NCBI GenBank assembly: GCA_028823485.1
Contig: JAPKBG010000011.1
Coordinates: 1-64,000, forward strand
DNA from: Methylophilaceae bacterium
GTDB taxonomy: Bacteria > Pseudomonadota > Gammaproteobacteria > Burkholderiales > Methylophilaceae
Length of the DNA: 64,000 nt
Direction: 5' to 3'
Position numbers and translations under genes: made by a program. Shown here piece after piece: positions 1 through 8,944 of this stretch. The stretch's first letter is position 1. The number at the start of each line of letters is the position of its first letter. The notes below the pieces were generated by a model. The model was not told where the DNA came from. It saw nothing but the letters and a program-made list of their open reading frames with translations, and ran no database searches.

Positions 1-45
1 TTAATGTCTTAATGTCTTAATGTCTTAATGTCTTAATGTCTTAAT
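1..45. repeat. 8-bp tandem repeat, five units
   Basis: The window opens inside a run of the 8-base unit TTAATGTC, present five times head to tail plus five further bases (TTAAT). It lies about 30 bases upstream of the nitroreductase start, so it could affect promoter spacing. Its left end is outside the window, so the true copy number is unknown. Confidence 0.9.
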
Positions 46-75
46 TTAAACTATAGCAGTAATGAAAGTGTTCAT

Positions 76-678
76 ATGGATGTAACAGAAGCAATCGTTA
101 AACGTCGGTCGATCAAAACATTTGATCCCGCGCATGAAATGTCGGATAAAGAAATTAGCAAGCTATTAGCGCTTGGCATGCTATCACCGACGGCATTTAA
201 CATTCAGCACTGGCGCTTTGTTGTTGTGACAGACCCTGTATTACGTCAGAAAATTCGTGCGGCTAGTTGGAATCAAGCGCAAGTCGAAGATGCATCATTA
301 TTGATTGTGTTAACAGTCGATTTAAAAGCATGGGAAAAAGACCCTGCACGTTATTGGGTGAATGCCCCGCAAGCAGCACAGGACATCATGATTCCGATGA
401 TTGGCAATTTCTACAATAAAAAAGACCAAGTGCAACGGGACGAAGGCATGCGTTCAGGCGGCATGGCAGCCATGACATTAATGCTCGCCGCTAAAGAAAT
501 GGGTTATGACTCATGCCCAATGGATGGCTTCGATTTTGATGTGGTTGGCAAGCTCATTAACTTACCCGAAGACCATACGCCGGTCATGTTTGTGGCGATA
601 GGAAAAGCATTAGAAGAAGCGCGCGCACGTGGCGGTCAATTGGATATGGATGACGTCGTTATCTACAACAAGTTTTAA
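76..678 (+). CDS. nitroreductase family protein
   Basis: A 200-residue FMN-dependent nitroreductase-fold protein; the family reduces nitro compounds, quinones or similar acceptors with NAD(P)H. The N-terminal RRSIKTFD segment is the usual phosphate/flavin-binding start, followed by LSPTAFNIQHWRF, which corresponds to the 'sPSa.N.QPwrf' block. The GGMAAMTLMLAAKEMGYDSCPM segment and the final VAIGKA strand also fit the family. Length is normal. A GAAAG sequence upstream of ATG 76 serves as ribosome binding site. It stands alone, about 80 bases before ybiT. The natural substrate cannot be read from sequence. Confidence 0.85.
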   Translation: MDVTEAIVKRRSIKTFDPAHEMSDKEISKLLALGMLSPTAFNIQHWRFVVVTDPVLRQKIRAASWNQAQVEDASLLIVLTVDLKAWEKDPARYWVNAPQAAQDIMIPMIGNFYNKKDQVQRDEGMRSGGMAAMTLMLAAKEMGYDSCPMDGFDFDVVGKLINLPEDHTPVMFVAIGKALEEARARGGQLDMDDVVIYNKF

Positions 679-756
679 AATTAGGCTGGCAATTTAAAAT
701 ACTCTCAGCATTATTGGTTTAATTAAAAAAGTTTAGAAAGTTAATTTAGAAAAGTT

Positions 757-2355
757 ATGTTAATCGCAAATAATATTACTATGCAGTTTGGCTCTAAGCC
801 GCTGTTTGAAGATGTTTCAGTCAAGTTTGGTGACGGCAATCGTTATGGCTTGATTGGTGCTAATGGCTGTGGAAAATCCACCTTTATGAAAATCCTCGCT
901 GGCGCATTAGAGCCATCTAGCGGCAATGTGTCATTAGACAAGAATGAGCGTATGGCTTTTCTACGTCAGGACCAATTTGCCTTTGAAGACAAACGCGTCA
1001 TTGACGTTGTGATGATGGGCCATGAGCAAATGTGGTCAGCAATGACGGAGCGTGATGCGATTTACGCAAATTTAGAAGCCACAGAAGACGATTACATGAA
1101 GGCGGCTGAACTTGAGGGTGTATTTGCTGAGTATAATGGCTACACCGCTGAAGCACGTGCCGGCGAACTACTGCATGGCGTTGGCATCCCAACTGAGCAG
1201 CATTTTGGCCCAATGAGCGAAGTGGCTCCGGGTTGGAAATTGCGTGTGTTATTGGTACAAGCACTATTTTCGAATCCTGATGTATTGCTACTGGATGAGC
1301 CAACCAATAACTTGGATATTAATACCATTCGTTGGCTAGAGGACGTGGTGAATAACCGTAACTGTACCATGGTGATTATTTCGCATGACAGGCACTTTTT
1401 GAATCAAGTGTGTACGCATACCTGCGATATGGATTACGGCAAGATTACATCCTACCCTGGAAACTATGATGACTATATGGAAGCCAGCATTGCGGCACGT
1501 AATCAACAAGCGAGAGATAATGCGAAAGCTAAGCAACAAATTGCTGAGTTACAAGACTTTGTACGTCGCTTCTCTGCCAATGCTTCTAAAGCAAAACAAG
1601 CTACCAGTCGAGCTAAGCAGTTGGATAAAATCAAAGTGGAAGACTTCAAACCTTCTAGTCGTCAATATCCATTTATTCGCTTTGAATATGACCCAAAAGA
1701 CAAACTACATCGCAATGCAGTTGAGATGAAAAAAGTCGGCCATGGTTTTGATGAAAAAGACTTATTTAAAGACTTTGAAGTTATCTTTGAAGCAGGGGAA
1801 AAAGTCGCCATTATTGGTGAAAATGGCATGGGTAAAACCACGCTATTACGCTGCTTAGCGCAAGATTTAAAGCCGAAGTATGGTGAAGTGAAGTGGGCAG
1901 AAAAAGCCAATATTGGTTACTTTGCACAAGATCACGAATACGAGTTCAACAAAGGTAAAGACTTATTTGAATGGATGTCGCAATGGCGCAAGGCTGGCGA
2001 TGATGACAACACGGTTCGCAGCATGTTAGGCCGCTTGCTATTTGGTAGTGAAGCAACGAAAAAAGCCGTTAACGTGCTATCTGGTGGTGAAAAAGGTCGT
2101 TTGCTTTACGGACGATTGATGCTTGAAAAAACCAATGTGTTATTGATGGATGAACCAACCAATCACATGGACATGGAATCGATTGAAGCACTGAATACAG
2201 CGCTTGATAAATACAATGGTACCCTCTTCTTTGTCAGCCATGACCGTGAGTTTGTGAGCTCTATCGCAACCCGCATCTTAGAAATTAAATCAGATGGCAT
2301 TGTCGACTTTTCTGGCAATTATGAAGATTACCTTGCTAGCCAAGGCGTAGAGTAA
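757..2355 (+). CDS. ybiT: ABC-F family ATPase YbiT
   Basis: A 532-residue ABC-F protein: two ABC ATPase domains on one chain with no membrane segment, the type of protein that acts at the ribosomal E site. Domain 1 has Walker [10 protein letters not shown] and Walker [12 protein letters not shown]; domain 2 has GENGMGKTT, the signature [10 protein letters not shown] and [12 protein letters not shown] lysine-rich linker near residues 245-300 separates them. Signature segments such as [24 protein letters not shown] and EWMSQW match the YbiT subgroup closely, and the length equals E. coli YbiT. The Walker A serine/threonine and both glutamates needed for hydrolysis are present. yaeQ starts one base after the stop, so the two are cotranscribed. 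Confidence 0.95.
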   Translation: MLIANNITMQFGSKPLFEDVSVKFGDGNRYGLIGANGCGKSTFMKILAGALEPSSGNVSLDKNERMAFLRQDQFAFEDKRVIDVVMMGHEQMWSAMTERDAIYANLEATEDDYMKAAELEGVFAEYNGYTAEARAGELLHGVGIPTEQHFGPMSEVAPGWKLRVLLVQALFSNPDVLLLDEPTNNLDINTIRWLEDVVNNRNCTMVIISHDRHFLNQVCTHTCDMDYGKITSYPGNYDDYMEASIAARNQQARDNAKAKQQIAELQDFVRRFSANASKAKQATSRAKQLDKIKVEDFKPSSRQYPFIRFEYDPKDKLHRNAVEMKKVGHGFDEKDLFKDFEVIFEAGEKVAIIGENGMGKTTLLRCLAQDLKPKYGEVKWAEKANIGYFAQDHEYEFNKGKDLFEWMSQWRKAGDDDNTVRSMLGRLLFGSEATKKAVNVLSGGEKGRLLYGRLMLEKTNVLLMDEPTNHMDMESIEALNTALDKYNGTLFFVSHDREFVSSIATRILEIKSDGIVDFSGNYEDYLASQGVE

Positions 2356-2356
2356 G

Positions 2357-2911
2357 TTGGCGATTAAATCAACCGTCTTTAAGGCGAGTCTACAAATTGC
2401 TAATATGGACAGCCATTATTATGCTGAGCATCCGTTAACGATCTCGCGCCACCCTTCTGAGACGGATGAACGCATGATGGTGCGCATGCTGGCCTTTGCA
2501 CTCAATGCTGGTGAGTATCTAGAGTTTGGTCAAGGCATGACGGATGACGAGTCTGCAGACCTATGGAAAAAGGACCTCACAGGCGTGATTGAGCTATGGA
2601 TAGATGTCGGGCTGCCTGATGAGAAATTGATTCGTAAAGCTTGCGGACGTGCGAACCACGTAGTGTTGTATTGTTATGGTGGCAATGCCGCTAAGCTATG
2701 GTACGAACAAAATGCAAAAGGCTTTATCCGCTTAAAAAACCTCACTGTGATTAACTTATCACAAGCTTGTACACAAGGCATGGAGAAGTTAGTCGAACGC
2801 ACCATGCAACTACAATGCAACGTGCAAGATGGACAAGTGTGGTTAATGAACAATGAAGACAGCATCCTCATTGAACAAGTGGTGTGGAAAGCTGCGACAA
2901 AAATCAATTAA
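2357..2911 (+). CDS. yaeQ: YaeQ family protein
   Basis: A 184-residue YaeQ family protein (PD-(D/E)XK-like fold; biological role unsettled, once proposed to affect RfaH-dependent transcription). The conserved blocks LTISRHPSETDERMMVRMLAF, ELWIDVGLPDEKLIRKAC and a terminal QDGQVWL are all present. It begins with TTG one base after the ybiT stop; no better start exists because the family's N-terminal MA(L/I)K begins exactly here. Translation is probably coupled to ybiT. A strong hairpin terminator follows. Confidence 0.9.
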   Translation: MAIKSTVFKASLQIANMDSHYYAEHPLTISRHPSETDERMMVRMLAFALNAGEYLEFGQGMTDDESADLWKKDLTGVIELWIDVGLPDEKLIRKACGRANHVVLYCYGGNAAKLWYEQNAKGFIRLKNLTVINLSQACTQGMEKLVERTMQLQCNVQDGQVWLMNNEDSILIEQVVWKAATKIN

Positions 2912-2950
2912 CGTCCATTCTTGAGTAATGAACGTTTAAACAATGCTTCA

Positions 2951-2996
2951 GATACAAAAAAGCCAAACCTGTTATCAGTTTGGCTTTTTTGTATCT
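2951..2996. terminator. bidirectional intrinsic terminator between yaeQ and typA
   Basis: An 8-bp stem AGCCAAAC/GTTTGGCT is flanked by A5 on the left and T5 on the right, and the complementarity extends outward (GATAC/GTATC). It can therefore end transcription from yaeQ on the plus strand and from typA on the minus strand. Confidence 0.9.
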
Positions 2997-3041
2997 GCCC
3001 CGCAGTGAATGCGAGAACAGATACATACTGAATAAAGCGAA

Positions 3042-4850
3042 TTAAGCTTTATGTGATCTCTTACGATCAACCTCGGTTAAGCCACGTTTGCGCATACGGA
3101 TATTAGTAGGCGTCATTTCGACTAACTCATCATCATCAATAAACTCAACAGCGCTTTCTAATGTTAGTGCGATTGGTGTAACCAAACGAACCGCTTCATC
3201 TGTACCAGATGAACGCACATTAGTGAGTTGCTTACCTTTAATTGGGTTAACAACCAAATCGTTATCACGACTATGAATACCGATAATCATACCTTCGTAT
3301 AATTTATCACCTGGTTTAGCAAACATTTTTCCACGATCTTGCAATTTCCATAAGGCGTAAGCAACTGCTTCACCTTTTTCAGATGAAATCAATACACCGT
3401 TACGACGACCAGGCATATCTGATTTATTCGCAGCATATTCATCAAAGATATGTGCCATCAAGCCAGTACCGCGTGTCAATGTTAAGAACTCACCTTGGAA
3501 ACCAATCAAACCACGTGCTGGAATTTTGTACTCTAAACGGGTACGGCCATTACCATCTGATTCCATGTTTTGCATTTCACCTTTACGGCGACCTAGCTCT
3601 TCCATGACAGGGCCTTGGTTATCATCTTCAACGTCAACCGTTAAGATTTCATAAGGCTCACATCTCACGCCATCGATTTCACGATAAACCACTTTTGGTT
3701 TACCAACTGCAATCTCAAAGCCTTCACGGCGCATATTCTCTAACAGAATCGTCAAGTGAAGCTCACCACGACCAGATACACGGAAAACATCAGCATCATC
3801 TGTATCTTCAACACGTAAAGCAACGTTAACCAATAACTCTTTCGTTAAGCGATCACGAATTTGACGTGAAGTAATGAATTTACCTTCTGTGCCAGCCAAT
3901 GGTGATGTATTCACCATAAAGTCCATGGTCAATGTTGGCTCATCTACACCTAAGTGTGCCAAGCCAACTGGGTTTTCTTTGTCACAGATGGTGTAACCAA
4001 TGCCGATTTTATCTAACCCAGCAACAATAATAATATCGCCAGCTTCAGCTTCAGGCACTTCAACGCGCGCTAAGCCTTCAAAGCCAAGTACTTGGCTAAT
4101 TTTACCTGTGCCGACTTGCTCGTCACCGTGCATCACAGCCACTTGTTGACCTGTTTTAACGCGACCATTCAACACACGGCCAATACCTAAGCGACCTGTA
4201 TAAGTAGAGTAGTCCAATGCTGACACTTGCATTTGCAATGGCGCTTCAGGGTCACCTTGAGGTGGCTCAACGTGGCTCAGAATCGTTTCAAACACAGCAC
4301 GCATATTGTCTGTTGTTTCACTTTCGTCCATCATCGCGAAACCGTTTAACGCAGAAGCGTAAACAATAGGAAAATCTAACTGCTCATCGGTAGCACCTAA
4401 ACCATCAAACAAATCAAACGTTTGGTCAATAACCCAAGAGGTACGTGCACTAGGACGATCAACCTTATTAATGACAACAATTGGCTTCAAACCAAGTGCC
4501 AATGCTTTTTTAGTCACGAAACGTGTTTGCGGCATTGGGCCATCAACGGCATCAACCATCAATAACACACCATCAACCATGCCTAAAACACGTTCAACCT
4601 CACCACCAAAGTCGGCGTGACCTGGTGTGTCTACGATATTAATACGTGTACCTTCATAGGTGAGCGCTGTATTTTTAGCTAAAATAGTAATGCCACGTTC
4701 TTTTTCAAGATCATTACTATCCATAGCGCGCTCTTCCACCGCTTGATGCGATGCAAAAGCACCTGATTGCTGTAGTAATTTATCCACCATGGTCGTTTTA
4801 CCATGGTCAACGTGGGCGATAATTGCGATATTTCTTAGATTTCGTGCCAT
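3042..4850 (-). CDS. typA: ribosome-associated translational GTPase TypA/BipA
   Basis: A translation-factor GTPase related to EF-G and LepA that binds ribosomes and supports 50S assembly and stress growth, notably in the cold. G1 AHVDHGKTT, the switch region with RGITI, G3 DTPGHADFGGE and G4 NKVDRP are present, followed by EF-G-like domains and the BipA-specific C-terminal region (RARGLIGFQGEF near residue 435). I start it at ATG 4848-4850, giving MARNLRNIAIIAHVDHGKTT and 602 residues, the usual length. An ATG 14 codons further upstream is in frame, but that extension is not family-like. It diverges from the DEAD-box helicase pair, another cold-related function. Confidence 0.96.
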   Translation of the reverse strand: MARNLRNIAIIAHVDHGKTTMVDKLLQQSGAFASHQAVEERAMDSNDLEKERGITILAKNTALTYEGTRINIVDTPGHADFGGEVERVLGMVDGVLLMVDAVDGPMPQTRFVTKKALALGLKPIVVINKVDRPSARTSWVIDQTFDLFDGLGATDEQLDFPIVYASALNGFAMMDESETTDNMRAVFETILSHVEPPQGDPEAPLQMQVSALDYSTYTGRLGIGRVLNGRVKTGQQVAVMHGDEQVGTGKISQVLGFEGLARVEVPEAEAGDIIIVAGLDKIGIGYTICDKENPVGLAHLGVDEPTLTMDFMVNTSPLAGTEGKFITSRQIRDRLTKELLVNVALRVEDTDDADVFRVSGRGELHLTILLENMRREGFEIAVGKPKVVYREIDGVRCEPYEILTVDVEDDNQGPVMEELGRRKGEMQNMESDGNGRTRLEYKIPARGLIGFQGEFLTLTRGTGLMAHIFDEYAANKSDMPGRRNGVLISSEKGEAVAYALWKLQDRGKMFAKPGDKLYEGMIIGIHSRDNDLVVNPIKGKQLTNVRSSGTDEAVRLVTPIALTLESAVEFIDDDELVEMTPTNIRMRKRGLTEVDRKRSHKA

Positions 4851-4911
4851 TGTTAAGTTGCCATTCAGTTCAGAAGGGCGCGATTCTAACACAATAACAA
4901 GACTTTATTAT

Positions 4912-4939
4912 TTGACTTTGCAAAAAAAGTAGTTATACT
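4912..4939 (+). promoter_or_regulatory. sigma70 promoter for the DEAD-box helicase genes
   Basis: TTGACT (4912-4917) and TATACT (4934-4939) are separated by 16 bases, close to consensus for sigma70. It points toward the helicase genes and implies a transcript start near 4947, which leaves an untranslated leader of about 250 nt. Confidence 0.75.
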
Positions 4940-4946
4940 GCGCGCA

Positions 4947-5197
4947 AGTTAAAACTTTAAACTTATATTATTTAAGTAGTTTTAGATTCATTGCCCTGAC
5001 CTTTCGTAACGCGTGAAATAGTGACGTTACATCTCATTTTTATCGGTTAGTGGCCATGCCAGCGCGCCGGTAAAAGAAGCTCCTATGTAGTATGTCTTCT
5101 GCGTTTATGTAGCTCATCGATTGATGATTTCATCACTCGATCTGCCATTCCGTTATTGCTTGCGCCCTTTTTTAGTTATTTTGAAAGGGACATCACA
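4947..5197 (+). promoter_or_regulatory. long structured 5' leader of the rhlE-like gene
   Basis: No gene is visible here. At least three hairpins can be drawn: GTAACG/CGTTAC at 5006-5030, AGAAG/CTTCT around 5077-5100, and a 12-base arm pair at 5116-5141 (ATCGA-TGATGA against TCATCA-TCGAT with one mismatch). A long structured leader is typical of RNA helicase mRNAs controlled by cold or by their own product. Such regulation here is inference. Confidence 0.5.
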
Positions 5198-7054
5198 TTG
5201 TCTTCAACACCAGTTACATTTGAATCATTAGATTTACATCCTTCTATCCTTAAAGCCGTTGCAGAGGCGGGTTACATCAACCCTACGCCTATTCAGGCAC
5301 AAGCGATTCCTGCCGTTTTAGCCGGTCGCGACATATTAGCTTCTGCGCAAACAGGTACAGGTAAAACAGCGGGCTTTACATTGCCAGCATTGAACTTATT
5401 AGCAACACCACACGAATCAAACAGCCGCGGCCCACGCATCTTGGTATTAGTACCAACCCGTGAACTAGCTGCGCAGGTAAACGAATCAGCACGTAAGTAC
5501 GGAAAATTCATCCGTGCACGTACGGTGAGTATCGTGGGTGGTATGCCATATCCACTACAAAACAAACTATTATCACAACCGTTAGACATCTTAGTGGCTA
5601 CGCCAGGTCGTTTTATCGATCACATGGAGCGTGGCCGTATTGACCTAAGCCGTTTACAAATGTTGATTCTTGACGAAGCTGATCGTATGTTGGACATGGG
5701 CTTTATGCCAGACGTACAAAAGATTTGTGCTGCATTGCCTGAGTCTCGTCAAACACTATTATTCTCTGCGACACTAGATGGCAACATTGGCCGTATCGCA
5801 AAAGACATCTTAAAAGACCCTCTTACCATTGAAGTGGCTGCACAAAAAGAAAAACACGAAAACATTGAGCAACGTTTACATCACGTTGACGACATGACAC
5901 ACAAAAATAAATTGCTTGAGCATCTATTGATTGAACCAGATGTCAACCAAGCGATTATCTTTACGAGCACAAAACGTCACGCTGACTTATTAGCAGAAGA
6001 CTTATATGCTGCTGGCCATAAGACAGCCGCTTTACATGGTGACATGACACAAGGTGCGCGTAACCGCACATTGACTAAATTACGTCATGGTGATGTTAAA
6101 GTTTTAGTGGCAACTGATGTTGCAGCACGTGGTATTGATGTTAAAGGTATCAGCCATGTGATTAACTATGACTTACCTAAGTTTGCTGAAGACTATGTGC
6201 ATCGTATTGGTCGTACTGGCCGTGCTGGTCAAAAAGGCATTGCAATCGCTTTTGCTGGCAATATGGACAGACATGTATTGCGTAAAATTGAGCAATATAC
6301 AGGTCACCGTCTTGAAGCCACTGTCATCGAAGGCTTTGAGCCTAAGCGCCCTATCAACATGAATGCCCCTGATGGCAAGCGTGGTAAAGGCCGTGGGGGT
6401 GATCGTGGTCGTGGTGGTGATAGCAATGGTCGTTCTGCTGGTGGTGGTTATAAAGGCCGCAGTGAGAATAAAGGCCGCAGTGATGCACCTCGTGGCGATC
6501 GTAATGATAGTGGCCGTAGTTTTGGTGACCGTAATGCATCAGGTCGTAGCGATGACCGTAGCCGTAACACAAATGATAGTGGCAATGGCCGCACCTTTGG
6601 CGATCGTGCTGCTGGTGCTGGACGTGACGGTGGTGACAAAGGCGGTCGTAATGACGCTCCTCGCGGCAGTCGCAACGACAGTGGCCGTAGTTTTGGTGAC
6701 CGTAATGACCGTAACGCATCAGGTCGTCCAGCTCGTGGTGGAAACGAATCACACATTGACAAACCAGCAAGAAGCCGTGCACCACGCAACGATGATAGAG
6801 GCAGCTCTGAAGTGAATGGTAATAGCGTTAACTATAAAAAAGACACTAACCTACAGTTTGCTAAAGAAGTTGCACGTAGCTCAAGCAATGGTCGCAACGG
6901 TGGTGGAAACTCAGGCGCTAGTAGAGGCTCTGCTAAAATCTCAAATGAAAAATTTGGCAAACCACGCCCACAGCGTAGCAACGGCAATACTGCAGGTAAC
7001 ACTGCTCCACGCCGTAGCAATGATGGTGCTAACCGTTCACGTGACTTTGCATAA
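5198..7054 (+). CDS. DEAD-box RNA helicase with long Arg/Gly-rich tail (RhlE-like)
   Basis: An ATP-dependent RNA helicase. The core holds the Q motif (PTPIQAQAIP), Walker A AQTGTGKT, PTRELA, the DEAD box LDEADRML, SAT, and the domain-2 motifs ATDVAARGIDV and HRIGRTGRAG. About 240 residues after the core are low-complexity and rich in Gly, Arg, Asn, Asp and Ser, containing two copies of the block APRG(D/S)RNDSGRSFGDRN; such tails bind RNA non-specifically. I choose TTG 5198-5200 as start because AAAGGGA lies 7 bases before it and the protein then begins MSSTPVTFESLDL; an upstream in-frame TTG at 5156 adds 14 unconserved residues. A second helicase gene follows 8 bases later. Confidence 0.92.
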   Translation: MSSTPVTFESLDLHPSILKAVAEAGYINPTPIQAQAIPAVLAGRDILASAQTGTGKTAGFTLPALNLLATPHESNSRGPRILVLVPTRELAAQVNESARKYGKFIRARTVSIVGGMPYPLQNKLLSQPLDILVATPGRFIDHMERGRIDLSRLQMLILDEADRMLDMGFMPDVQKICAALPESRQTLLFSATLDGNIGRIAKDILKDPLTIEVAAQKEKHENIEQRLHHVDDMTHKNKLLEHLLIEPDVNQAIIFTSTKRHADLLAEDLYAAGHKTAALHGDMTQGARNRTLTKLRHGDVKVLVATDVAARGIDVKGISHVINYDLPKFAEDYVHRIGRTGRAGQKGIAIAFAGNMDRHVLRKIEQYTGHRLEATVIEGFEPKRPINMNAPDGKRGKGRGGDRGRGGDSNGRSAGGGYKGRSENKGRSDAPRGDRNDSGRSFGDRNASGRSDDRSRNTNDSGNGRTFGDRAAGAGRDGGDKGGRNDAPRGSRNDSGRSFGDRNDRNASGRPARGGNESHIDKPARSRAPRNDDRGSSEVNGNSVNYKKDTNLQFAKEVARSSSNGRNGGGNSGASRGSAKISNEKFGKPRPQRSNGNTAGNTAPRRSNDGANRSRDFA

Positions 7055-7062
7055 TTAATACG

Positions 7063-8502
7063 ATGACAGAAGAAAATAAAACAGAAGAAGTCAAACCTGG
7101 AGAGGCTAAAGCTACAGATGTTAAATCAGTAGACAGCTTCGACTCGCTAGGGCTTGCAGCACCATTATTGCAAGCCATCGCGGAAACAGGCTATACCAAA
7201 CCAACCCCCGTGCAAGCGGAAGCGATTCCGCTGATATTAACCCGTCAAGACTTAATGGCTGGTGCACAAACTGGTACTGGTAAAACAGCCGCTTTTACGT
7301 TACCTATTTTGCAACTGCTACTGCCTTTTGCTAGCACGAGTACTTCTCCAGCTAAACACCCTGTTCGCGCACTGATTTTAGCGCCGACTAGGGAGTTGGC
7401 TATTCAGGTAGAAGAAAACATTAAGGTCTACGCTAAAAAAACAAACTTACGGAGTTTGGTTGTTTTTGGTGGTGTTGATATTAGAAAACAAACGCCTCAC
7501 TTGAAGACGGGTATTGAGATTGTTGTTGCGACACCTGGACGTTTGCTAGACCATGTCGAACAAAAAACCATTCAACTGAATCAAGTGAAATTCTTGGTAT
7601 TAGATGAAGCGGATCGTATGTTAGACATGGGCTTTATGCCTGACTTGAAGCGCATTCTTGCTTTGCTCCCTAAAAATCGCCAAACACTGATGTTCTCAGC
7701 GACCTTCTCTAAAGAAATTAAGAAACTTTCTGATGAGTTCATGGTGAAGCCAGCATTGATTGAGGTTGCGCGTAGTAATGCAACTAATGAAAATGTGACG
7801 CAAAAAGTATTTTCGGTTGAGCAGTCGGATAAGCAGGCGTTATTAACCCAATTGCTAAAAAAAGAAGCCAAAGATCAAGTGATTGTGTTTACTAAAACTA
7901 AAATCACAGCTAATCGTTTAAGCCGAGCCTTAGAGCGCGAAGGCATTGCTGCCGATGCGATTCATGGTGATAAGACACAAAAAGAGCGTATCGCAGCATT
8001 AGATGCGTTTAAAGCGGATACGGTGAAGGTGCTGGTCGCAACAGATGTTGCGGCTCGTGGCTTAGATATTAGTGATTTGCCAATGGTGATTAACTACGAG
8101 ATTCCATCAGCGCCAGAAGATTACGTACATCGTATCGGTCGTACTGGCCGTGCGGGTGCAAGTGGTGTGGCGATTTCATTGGTTTCTAGCGATGAAGAGA
8201 AGTACTTCGTCGAAATTGAGAAGCTCATCAAGAAGACGATTCCACGCGAAACGATGGCTATTTCACGCAGGGGAAGGCCGAATACTTCATCCAGTTCGCC
8301 AAGACCACAGTCGTCAACATCGCATACTAACTCGGCAAAAAGACCGCAAAGAGCACCTGCGAAAAGCAAGGACCCTTGGTTTGATAAACCTTATGAACCT
8401 AGTAAGCCTAGTGGTAGCACGACCAATAACGTGAAGCGGATGCCAGTCAGAAACAATAAAGTACCCGTCGCTGCGTTATTAGGTGGTTTGATTAAAAAAT
8501 AA
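7063..8502 (+). CDS. rhlE: DEAD-box ATP-dependent RNA helicase RhlE
   Basis: A second 479-residue DEAD-box helicase: PTPVQAEAIP, AQTGTGKT, PTRELA, VATPGRLLD, LDEADRML, SAT, ATDVAARGLDI and HRIGRTGRAG are present in order. The tail after residue 390 is short and basic with SRRGRPN and SSPRPQ segments. It starts 8 bases after the first helicase and probably shares its promoter. The two cores are clearly paralogous but far from identical, so the duplication is old or the two belong to different subgroups. Confidence 0.93.
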   Translation: MTEENKTEEVKPGEAKATDVKSVDSFDSLGLAAPLLQAIAETGYTKPTPVQAEAIPLILTRQDLMAGAQTGTGKTAAFTLPILQLLLPFASTSTSPAKHPVRALILAPTRELAIQVEENIKVYAKKTNLRSLVVFGGVDIRKQTPHLKTGIEIVVATPGRLLDHVEQKTIQLNQVKFLVLDEADRMLDMGFMPDLKRILALLPKNRQTLMFSATFSKEIKKLSDEFMVKPALIEVARSNATNENVTQKVFSVEQSDKQALLTQLLKKEAKDQVIVFTKTKITANRLSRALEREGIAADAIHGDKTQKERIAALDAFKADTVKVLVATDVAARGLDISDLPMVINYEIPSAPEDYVHRIGRTGRAGASGVAISLVSSDEEKYFVEIEKLIKKTIPRETMAISRRGRPNTSSSSPRPQSSTSHTNSAKRPQRAPAKSKDPWFDKPYEPSKPSGSTTNNVKRMPVRNNKVPVAALLGGLIKK

Positions 8503-8528
8503 CGCCTTTAAGGTGGCGTAACAGGTGA

Positions 8529-8944
8529 TTACTTGTTGCGCATAAAATCGGCAACGCCATACAATTGCGTTGCCAATTTTGTAAGTATTGGCTCTTCAAT
8601 GCCAATTTTATGCATGGCGCTAATCATGCAAAACATCCATTGATCTCTTTCTGTTTCACCAATCGAAAAGGGCACGTGCCTAGCACGCAACCGTGGGTGT
8701 CCATACTGCTCAATATACAGTTGTGGACCGTCCAGCCTGTTAAGAACATAAAGAGCTTTTCACGTGCTTCTGTTAAACCAGGCGCGTGTATAGCGCGTAG
8801 CTCAGTGGCTTTCTCTGAACTGTCCATCATGTCGTAAAATGTTTCTACCAGCAGGCGTATATTCTCGATACCAGATTCATCACCACCTAATAGCTCATAT
8901 AAGGTCGATTTATCCGACTCTACTTCTTCAATCTTATCTAACAT
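8529..8944 (-). pseudogene. group II truncated haemoglobin, frameshifted
   Basis: A 2/2 haemoglobin gene (group II, YjbI/GlbO-like; such proteins bind O2 or NO through haem). The first frame, from ATG 8944, reads YELLGG, LVETFYDMMD and AREKLFMFLTGW. At 8730-8731 the frame is lost: Gly-Trp is followed by two bases where the family has codons for a Leu/Gly-type pair, and the correct continuation (GPQLYIEQYGHPRLRARHV, then the WMFCMISAM helix) runs in another frame to TAA at 8529. The rest of the second half is intact, including the haem-pocket region, so the damage is either recent or an assembly error. The ATG overlaps the purT stop by one base (TAATG), so it would be translationally coupled. 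Confidence 0.85.

Noticed and set aside
1-45. CRISPR-like repeat
   Set aside because: Repeats are 8 bases with no spacers; no cas genes in the window.
6354-6815. Long open frames on both strands inside the helicase tail (His/Cys/Tyr-rich or Leu/Arg-rich products)
   Set aside because: They are produced by the low-complexity CGT/GGT/AAT codon repeats of the real gene; no start signals, no protein-like composition.
8529-8944. Programmed frameshift in the truncated haemoglobin
   Set aside because: No slippery heptamer or downstream pseudoknot at 8730; bases appear to be missing rather than the frame being slipped.
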